From Pomphorhynchus laevis (lineage: Eukaryota; Acanthocephala; Palaeacanthocephala; Echinorhynchida; Pomphorhynchidae): 64,000 bases of DNA. The notes beneath the pieces are model-generated. The model did no database searches. It was not told where the DNA came from and saw only the letters and a program-made list of their open reading frames with translations. This document shows, piece by piece, positions 57,117 to 64,000 of the stretch; the first letter of the stretch is position 1; each line of letters opens with the position of its first letter. Location: NCBI GenBank assembly GCA_012934845.2, contig WNNJ02003225.1, positions 124,001 through 188,000 of the forward strand, read 5' to 3'. Made by a program: the position numbers and the translations under genes.

Positions 57117-57548
57117 ATGACATCGAATAATAATCTTCGGTTTTTGAACTCTACTTTACCACGGTCAGCTCAAAGCTTCTCATCTATTAACAAAGAAGTT
57201 GAGACAAGCCTGGATAATCTACCGTTTTCTATTGCAAATATTCCTTGTCGTGGAAGTTACTCAATTGGATTGAATTCAAACAATTTAAGCAGGAATGAAT
57301 TGCCTTTATTCCGAAAGATTAATCATTTTCAAAGTACTCAAGATCTTAGCAAGAAAATTGACAATGGCATTATCAACAACAAAATGTCAGTAAACAACCC
57401 AATTATAAATAATGGCAGTACTTCAGTTCGGTTACGAGATAAATTTACTGTACGCGATGAAAACTATCTTCGTAAGATCGGTAGGCAACCTAACAACTTT
57501 TCACTTACCATAAGTAGTCATCCCAATTTATCAGCCAGCTCTTCACAG
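57117..57548 (+). CDS. Histidine-phosphatase (PGAM/UBASH3-type) gene, exon 1
   Basis: ATG at 57117 and 144 codons to the donor TCACAG|GTAAGC (57549). Residues are Ser/Asn-rich with little predicted fold (NNNLRFLNSTLPRSAQSFSS at the start). No UBA or SH3 domain of vertebrate UBASH3 is seen. It ends in phase 0, which fits exon 2. Whether a further upstream exon exists is open. Confidence 0.65.
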
Positions 57549-57949
57549 GTAAGCAGTTCACAGATTTACGTTTATATTCAAATAGATATTTTTTTGTTAT
57601 ATTCAAACTGCTAAATAATAACTGAATTAAATAACTGCTAAATAACTTTCTCAACCATTAAGTTGAATATATAACGTATTTCATCTGCTAAGCATTTAAT
57701 GTAATTTGCATTTCAGCAACCACCAATTGTAATCTAGATGGATAATTTAAACTTACACTCTGTAAGTTCAAATACAGACTGTAAAGAATATAAATTTTAG
57801 TTTTAGATGTTCACACTTTTGGCAACTTATCAATATATACCGATCGTTACTCGTTTGTTATCGTACTCACCTCGATAGCATTGGTATGTGTGATAACAAA
57901 TTGGATATATCGATTTTTTCGTGAAATTACAAACCTGTAACTTAATAAA

Positions 57950-58860
57950 TCAGATCAACTAACTGAGTTTACGTATTTTATTAAAAATAATGCTAAATAA
58001 AAATTAACTAATTAAATAATAAATTATTAAATAATTATAAATAAAGTTATATAAATTATATAAAATTTTATATAAATTATATAAAATCATATAAATTTTA
58101 TATAAAATTTATATAATTTATATAAAGTTTAAATTTAAAATTTAAAATAAAAGTCAATTTTATGAATTGACTAATAAACAATCGACGATGCAACTGTTAT
58201 GATAACTGTTATGTTATCAGGTTTCGGCTCCTATTCCCCAACCAAACATAGCAGCGGGGTCATGTACATGCTAATGATGTATTTCCTCTGATAAAACTAT
58301 CTAGTATCTTATTCTAATACAAAGTATATTATTTATTATCCATCCATAAAAATTTGCCACTTAAGAGTTTAAATTTATTCTTTATATTATTGTGTTGATT
58401 TATATATTTTACTATTTTCTGTTTGATGGTATTTTTATAGTAACCTAGTTTAAAATATGTATCTATTAAATTATTTAAATGATTTTGAAGAAAGCCAATA
58501 TCATTACATATTGTTGCAATTCTTAAAATTTCATTATTTAATGTATTATATTTTATATTATATGGTATGCATGAATGCTCATGCAAAAATATGTTTCTTG
58601 TAAATATGTCATCTTTACGATATAAATTAATAGTAGTTTTAGTTAATGTTAATTTAATGTTCATATCTAGATATACACCTTCTTTATCATTAATATTGGT
58701 TTTTTAAGAATAAGGCTTTCTGGATAAATGTGCTCACTAATTGAATAAAATTATTAGAATTAAATACACATATATCATCAATGAATCGAAACATATATTT
58801 CATATTCGTTGGCTTATAAATTATTAGAGTTAAATACAAATAAATCAGTTTTAAATCAGC
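57950..58860 (-). mobile_element. PLE-like element, minus copy
   Basis: From the plus strand: the terminus ATCAACTAACTGAGTTTACG (57955), the AT tail, the inverted module with TTATCAGGTTTCGGCTCCTA and CCAAACATAGCAGCGGGG, TTTCCTCTGATAAAACTATC, then a 111-residue minus frame at 58329-58664 (MNIKLTLTKTTINLYRKDDI...). FNSNNF and RFIDDI remnants follow to about 58800. It is the most complete link between the module and RT, on the same strand and in the same order as 44254-44940. Confidence 0.7.
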
Positions 58861-59199
58861 TCACTAATTGATAACACTAATTTATATTAATAATAGAGGA
58901 CATCGTAATTTCGTGTGAAGTGAAAGTTCTTATCTTATCTATGTTGCTTGCTTGGCAACAATTTAGAACAATACTAGATTATCTTATCCCATTGACAAGA
59001 GATATTATTAGATGAACTGTAATTTTAGCTTACGATCTAGACCAGATTCCAGATATTAATAATAGCGGACATCGTAATTTCATGTGAAATTAAAGTATTT
59101 ATCAATGTATTTTATTCTTTATATTCTTTATTATATTCTTTATCGATATATTTATCAATATATTCTTACAATATATTCTTTATTTACGTCATTATCATA

Positions 59200-59930
59200 T
59201 ATTTAGCCCCGCATCTATGTTAGGTTGAGGAATAGGAACCGAAAATTGATTACAAAGCAGTTCCTCCTGATGATCTCTAATCCTTATTCGGAAAATAGTA
59301 AAATATATAAATCAACACATTAATATTAAAAATAAATTTAAACTCTTAAGCGGAAAAATTTTGGTTTATTGATTTAGTATTATTTTTATCTATTTATTTT
59401 TTATTTATTTATTATTTATTTGCAAGAAACATATTTTTGCATGAGCATTCATGAATACCATATAATATAAAATATAATACATTAAATAATGAAATTTTAA
59501 GAATTGCAACAATATGTAATGATATTGGCTTTCTTCAAAATCATTTAAATAATTTAATAGATACATATTTTAAACTAGGTTACTATAAAAATAACATCAA
59601 ACAGAAAATAGTAAAATATATAAATCAACACAATAATATAAAGAATAAATTTAAACTCTTAAGTGGCAAATTTTTATGTAATAAAAAATTTATTATGATC
59701 AATAATTTCAGAGCACGTAATGTAGCATTCGCCATTATCATCAATGTAGTTTCGATACATTGATGATATATGTGTATTTAATTCTAATAATTAAAATTAA
59801 GAGTAAAATTCTAATTTATTAATTCTAATAATTAACAGAAAAGAGTAAAATATATAAATCAACACAATAATATAAAGAATAAATTTAAACTCTTAAGCGG
59901 AAAATTTTTATGGATGGAATTATTATCTTT
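59200..59930 (+). mobile_element. PLE-like element, plus fragments
   Basis: Module at 59210-59300 (GCATCTATGTTAGGTTGAGG, GGAACCGAAAATTGAT, CAGTTCCTCCTGATGATCTC). RT 3' pieces at 59305-59345 and 59420-59680 read ARNIFLHEHS..., ILRIATICNDIGFLQNHLNN and KIVKYINQHNNIKNKFKLLS. A YIDDICVFNSN fragment is at 59745-59790 and a last tail at 59820-59920. Confidence 0.65.
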
Positions 59931-60017
59931 ATTTATCTTTATTTTTAAAGATAAAGTCCCTGTATTTTATAAGCAGAAAATAAGGTTCGAAACGTGAAAT
60001 GTAGGTCAGCAGCTGAT

Positions 60018-60105
60018 GGGACCCACCCAGACTGATTAGTAGCGTCCTGCTGTATCAAGAATAGGAACAATACCTGTGAGGATAATGTCGTGCCACAATC
60101 AGAAG
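60018..60105. repeat. Second copy of the 42806-42892 dispersed repeat
   Basis: CCCACCCAGACTGATTAGTA, GCGTCCTGCTGTATCAAGAA, TGTGAGGATAATGTCGTGCC. Present here once, without the tandem expansion or the hammerhead-like core. Confidence 0.8.
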
Positions 60106-60830
60106 AAATAATAAATAATTTTATACGATTTTATACAATTTATATTTATATAACGATACAATTAAATATTAAAATTTAAAATAAAAGTCAATTTTATTAA
60201 TTATTACTAATAATAATTCCATACATGAAATTAGGTAACTGAGGGGACTCAGTTTCCTGATTTACGAATAATAAATAATATACTTTGTATTATAGTATAA
60301 TACTAGATAATCATATTTCACCAGAGGAAATACGTTATTAGCACGTATTTGGTTCCGCTGCTATGTTGGGTCGAGGAATATGGGACGAAACTTTATAACA
60401 AAGTAGTTCCTCCTGATTACCTCTATTCCTTATTCGAATACATCGTATATTTATTATTAGTCAATTAATAAAATTGATAATTCAATCGCAGCGCCAATGT
60501 AAATAATTTGTATTATATCGTATTTAATGTTCACAAATGTTGTTTGAAGCACGTACTTGGCCCTTCTGCTATGCTAGGTCGAGGAATAGGAGCCGAAACC
60601 TGATAGCGTAGCAGTTCATCTTAATGACATTTATTCCTTATTCGAATACATCGTGTATTATTTAGTCATTCATAAAAATTCGTTTGTATTTTAAATTTTA
60701 ATAATAAATTATATCTTTATATAAATATGAATTATATAAAATCTTATATAATTATTTATTGTTTATCTTTATTCTTGATTTATATACAGTGAAAAATAGG
60801 AAGTCTCAGTTATAATAGAAAATTAATTTT
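60106..60830 (+). repeat. PLE-like non-coding ends, several joined
   Basis: First an inverted AT tail (60110-60200); then a plus-strand unit with ATAATATACTTTGTATTATA, CACCAGAGGAAATACGTTAT and the full module CGCTGCTATGTTGGGTCGAG...GGGACGAAAC...GTTCCTCCTGATTACC...ATACATCGT (60345-60450). A second full module follows at 60550-60660 (CTTCTGCTATGCTAGGTCGA, GGAGCCGAAACCTGATAGCG). No RT remains. Confidence 0.65.
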
Positions 60831-61490
60831 TTATTGATAGATAAAAAATCTGTTTTTATAATTTTATGTTATAAAATATGTTATATCTTTTGTTAATGTT
60901 GTACTGTTAAATATTGATAAGCGATATTCACATGACTAAAGAAATATAAATAACGTGTTTTTATATTTAGGATCCGGATTTAAAATAAAAATATTGAATA
61001 CGATAGAGATGAATAAGAATAAAGTATTTTTAAAAGTTTCGTACATTAAATACGGCAAAATAATTACGATTTGTTTTACTTCCCCTATGATAGCGAACTT
61101 GTTTTGTAATATTTGCTTATTATTTGCCGAATATGCGAAGTTTGGTGAATATCCTTGCTTATTAATAAAATAGAGGAAACGTTTCATTGCATTAAATTCA
61201 GAATTACGTTAGGAAAGTTCACTATGATTTTTTTTATTAAGACGAAAACTAATATCATCTCTTTTTATTTTACGTGGGAAGTAAACAATGCATGAACAGG
61301 TTGATTTCTTAAAATGAGAATAGGGTTTTTCATAATCTATTAATATCACACAGCATTTGACGTATTGATAGCTGATTAAAACCGCCAATGTTTAAATTGC
61401 GATAATTTTAATTATTTTAAAATGGGATAAAAATAGGGCCATGATTCATCGTTACACTGAATAATAAAGCAACACACATTTATTTTTTAG

Positions 61491-61653
61491 GTGATTTCGC
61501 AATCGCAAAGTTACAAGAACATAATCTCTGCAAATTCTGACAATGTATTTCGGGTAAAATCTGAACCACAACGGATATTTGTCATACGACACGGAGAACG
61601 TGTAGATTCAACATTCGGACTTAATTGGATAGATGTGGTATTTGACAACAACG
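61491..61653 (+). CDS. PGAM/UBASH3-type gene, exon 2 (catalytic RHGE)
   Basis: Between TTTTTTAG and AACG|GTAAAT. Encodes VISQSQSYKNII...FRVKSEPQRIFVIRHGERVD and STFGLNWIDVVFDNN. R-H-G-E is the phosphohistidine signature of the histidine-phosphatase superfamily; 'RHGERVD..FG..W' is specific to the UBASH3 (TULA)/PGAM-like eukaryotic branch, which includes tyrosine-phosphatase-like signalling regulators. Ends in phase 1. Confidence 0.8.
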
Positions 61654-62397
61654 GTAAATACAGCATTAAAATATAAAAATTATTTAATAATATATTCGTG
61701 TTATTGAATAATTCCGTTATACAAAAAATTAATACAAAATGTCCGTCAAAATTTTAAATGATAATCGTATCAAATCGGAGGGCGCTTGTCGTAACGTCGA
61801 TTTTGCCAATTTGACCGAGTATACGCATAGGTTAAATAATTCTTTGGACTAAAAATCGACTTCTTAGATTTAATTTACTCTAAATACTAATCGGTGTGAA
61901 ACGGAGATTAATCCAATTTTTATGAAAATTGAGACGTTTAAGACGCGAGTGCACAGCTACTGAGGAAGATAAGCATTTGACAGCCACCCTATTTAGTCAA
62001 TTTACATATTTCCATTGACTACTGTCTATAAGAGTAAATTTTACGGAAGATAAACCTCCTCAGAAGGCTGTTAGACCACTTGGATTCATCGACATACACC
62101 TCTTGACTGAGCATTCGACAGTTAATTAAAATAAATTATGATAAGTTTATTGAAATTAAATTTTAATTAAATTTTAATTAAATTTTAATTAAAATTTATG
62201 AAACAACGAAATATTAATGAAAATAATTCTGATAATTTTCTAGACATTTAACGTTTCTCAATACTGTCTTCTAAATATTCTAATCTAATTTCAATTTAAT
62301 TAATGCTGACCAAGCATGAGTAATCGTAAATTTTTCTTAAATAACGAATAAAACTTAATTAGTTGGATTAATCTTAAAATAAATTATACATTTTAAG

Positions 62398-62517
62398 GAA
62401 AATATAGAAGGATAAATTTGAATCTACCGCGTGTAATCCCACAGAGAAAGAACCCTAAGGATTTTTTGTTTGATCCACCTCTGACAGAAATCGGATTAGT
62501 CCACAGTAAATTGATAG
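62398..62517 (+). CDS. PGAM/UBASH3-type gene, exon 3
   Basis: After TTTTAAG, the split codon gives Gly, then KYRRINLNLPRVIPQRKNPK and DFLFDPPLTEIGLVHSKLI to the donor ATAG|GTATAA. 'N.P..LP.R....DF..DPPL...G' is the conserved linker of UBASH3 PGAM domains. Only 120 bases. Confidence 0.8.
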
Positions 62518-62568
62518 GTATAATAATTGATAGTTAATTTTGCTATATTCTGTCATTTAATGCTACAG

Positions 62569-62661
62569 GCGAAGAGCTAGAAGCATGCAAAACTCATATC
62601 AAATATTGCTACTGTTCCCCAGCGTTAAGATGTATTCAAACTGCTACAAAAATTTTGGAAG
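62569..62661 (+). CDS. PGAM/UBASH3-type gene, exon 4
   Basis: After a 51-base intron ending CTACAG, encodes GEELEACKTHIKYCYCSPAL and RCIQTATKILEG up to GAAG|GTATTT. 'SPALRC.QTA' is the second conserved catalytic block of the superfamily. The remaining domain, with the C-terminal catalytic His, must lie on exons beyond this point, past an RTE insertion and outside the window. Total coding seen: 808 bases. Confidence 0.8.
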
Positions 62662-62789
62662 GTATTTGATCGGCTTTTGTTTTGTTTTGTTTTCTGATTT
62701 TATTCGTTACTTTGACATTTTTATAAAATAGTTGTACTGTTAAAAACATTAACTGGTGTCATTGCCCTTCGTCAGTACAATCTAACACT

Positions 62790-64000
62790 TTTACATAATG
62801 TTTTGCTCGCTTGTGCTATCTGGTAATGGTTCTAATTATATGAAACGTGCCTTCTACCCCATTTTTTATAGCGTGAGCAACAAAACTAAAATCGATTTTA
62901 TTCTCGTGCGGTGTAAGCACTTGTTAATCGTAACTGATGTCAAGGCCGCGCCATACTAAACGCCCGCAACACAACATGGCCGATAATTGCAGTCTTGAAA
63001 ATCAAACCACCTCACAAAACGTTACGGGTAAGCGCATGGAACCATCTAGAATCAAATGGTGGCGTTTTGATGATATGGAAGCAGATATGATCTCGAAGAT
63101 ACGGCTTCCCGAATTAACGACAGCTGACGAAACATTGAACAAGACTAAACACATAGTGCATGCCATAGCAGATAAGACAATCGGCTTTACAAAAGCCGGA
63201 AAAAGATACATTGAACGTGATACATGGCTCTGGACGGAAGATGTGAATGCAAAAGTCAGACAAGAAACGACTATTCCATGCCTATCTCAGAGACAATACA
63301 CATGCCAATTGGCATGTATACCATGAAGCTAAGAGAAACGCTAAAAAGGTCGTTGCGGATGCCAGAGCGATCCACTATGTTAAAGTACAAAAAACACTAG
63401 ATACATGAGATGGCGAGCGGGACCTATTTCGGCTTGTGAAGCTTAGGCATCAAAACACGCAGTACATATAAAAGTTTTGCTGCATCAAGGGAAGGGACGG
63501 TAAACTAATCATTTTCGACCGAAATTCTAGAGATATGGCGTGATCACTTTTAGGAAATCTCAACTGAAGAGTACACACGCCGATCCCACAAGTTGCAGTA
63601 ACGTCCGGTCTCCAATATCTCAAATAAGCAGAGACGAAATGGAGTACGCACTAAGGCTTATGGCGAAGAGCAAAGCCACAGGCACAGGTGACGTTGCGAC
63701 TGAGCTATGGAAAGTCAAAGGCTGGAACCCGATCCCATGGCTTACCAATTTTTAAATTCTCATTGACGAACACAGAATACCAAACGACTGGCAGAGCAGT
63801 ACCACTAATATGGTAAAATAATGGGAATTCAGCCGATTGCTCTAGTTACTGTCCAATTAGATTTTTCTCGCAAACTATGAAGATCTTTGAGCGAATACTA
63901 GACACGCGTATCCGATATATCGCTGAAATTTCCATCATGTGACACTACTGAAGTCATTCAAGCAGCATGACTGATCCTCGAAAGCATCTGGAGAAAAATT
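62790..64000 (+). mobile_element. RTE-type LINE, degenerate, running off the window
   Basis: Endonuclease end: 'NKTKIDFILVRCKHLLIVTDV' (about 62880-62945), then RIKWWRFDDMEADMISKIRL (63045-63110), the RTE linker between endonuclease and RT. RT starts near 63640: 'EYALRLMAKSKATGTGDVAT.LW', then 'TNTEYQTTGRAV', and 'MKIFERILDTRIRYI' near 63880. Several frameshifts and stops. It lies in the intron after PGAM exon 4. Confidence 0.8.

Larger units (their letters stand above)
57549..61490 (+). other. Intron 1 (3.9 kb), invaded by PLE-like copies
   Basis: Runs from GTAAGC to TTTTTTAG. It contains PLE-like pieces in both orientations at 57950-58860, 59200-59930 and 60106-60830, and otherwise AT-rich DNA. 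The frames at 60936-61187 on both strands are AT-driven and overlap, so I do not call them. Confidence 0.7.

Noticed and set aside
60936-61187. Overlapping 83- and 72-residue frames on both strands
   Set aside because: Mirror-image AT-driven frames inside intron 1 of the PGAM-type gene.
1-64000. tRNA, rRNA or CRISPR features
   Set aside because: No tRNA B-box type GGTTCGAATCC with a matching cloverleaf, no rRNA-like blocks, and no spacer-repeat array was seen on either strand.

Overview
The window is AT-rich animal nuclear DNA. Evidence: split genes with GT-AG introns, two of them only 51 and 55 bases long; a 108-bp satellite; many LINE retrotransposons; Penelope-like (PLE-like) retroelement fragments; and Ty3/gypsy fossils. 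The small introns and an RTE element whose endonuclease tail resembles nematode RTEs make a nematode or another small-intron invertebrate my best guess. The species cannot be told from the sequence.

Layout. 1-4417: AT-rich satellite running off the left edge. 4418-7102: non-coding DNA with a PLE-like fragment, a hammerhead-like motif and a 600-bp foldback. 7103-8527 (-): host gene for a SMYD4-like TPR/MYND/SET protein. 8737-26300: a retroelement graveyard in which several copies of one LINE family (here LINE-A) are truncated, nested in another LINE (LINE-E) and interleaved with Ty3/gypsy gag and integrase fossils. 26600-27560: a head-to-head pair of PLE-like non-coding ends. 27740-32052 (+): LINE-B, almost intact. 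32094-33990 (+): LINE-C, 5'-truncated but open. 33961-35620 (-): LINE-D and LINE-A fragments. 37.4-40.6 kb: more LINE-A and LINE-C debris. 41.6-45.7, 48.4-48.6, 51.0-52.9 and 57.9-60.8 kb: PLE-like copies in both orientations. 62.8 kb to the end: an RTE-type LINE running off the right edge.

Host genes other than the SMYD4-like gene are partly hidden because their exons are short. On the minus strand 43728-44004 holds the last two exons of an SH3-domain protein, joined across a 55-base intron. On the plus strand 57117-62661 holds four exons of a histidine-phosphatase (PGAM/UBASH3-type) gene with an RHGE motif. Its 3.9-kb first intron is filled by PLE-like copies, and an RTE copy follows the last visible exon. 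A 121-base minus-strand terminal exon at 53604-53724 is plausible but unidentified.

Main unusual observations: four hammerhead-ribozyme-like cores, three sharing one geometry with different stem II sequences; short perfect hairpins with 6-base loops at breakpoints inside LINE copies (snap-back signatures); and an N-terminal cysteine motif shared by the ORF1 proteins of LINE-A and LINE-B.
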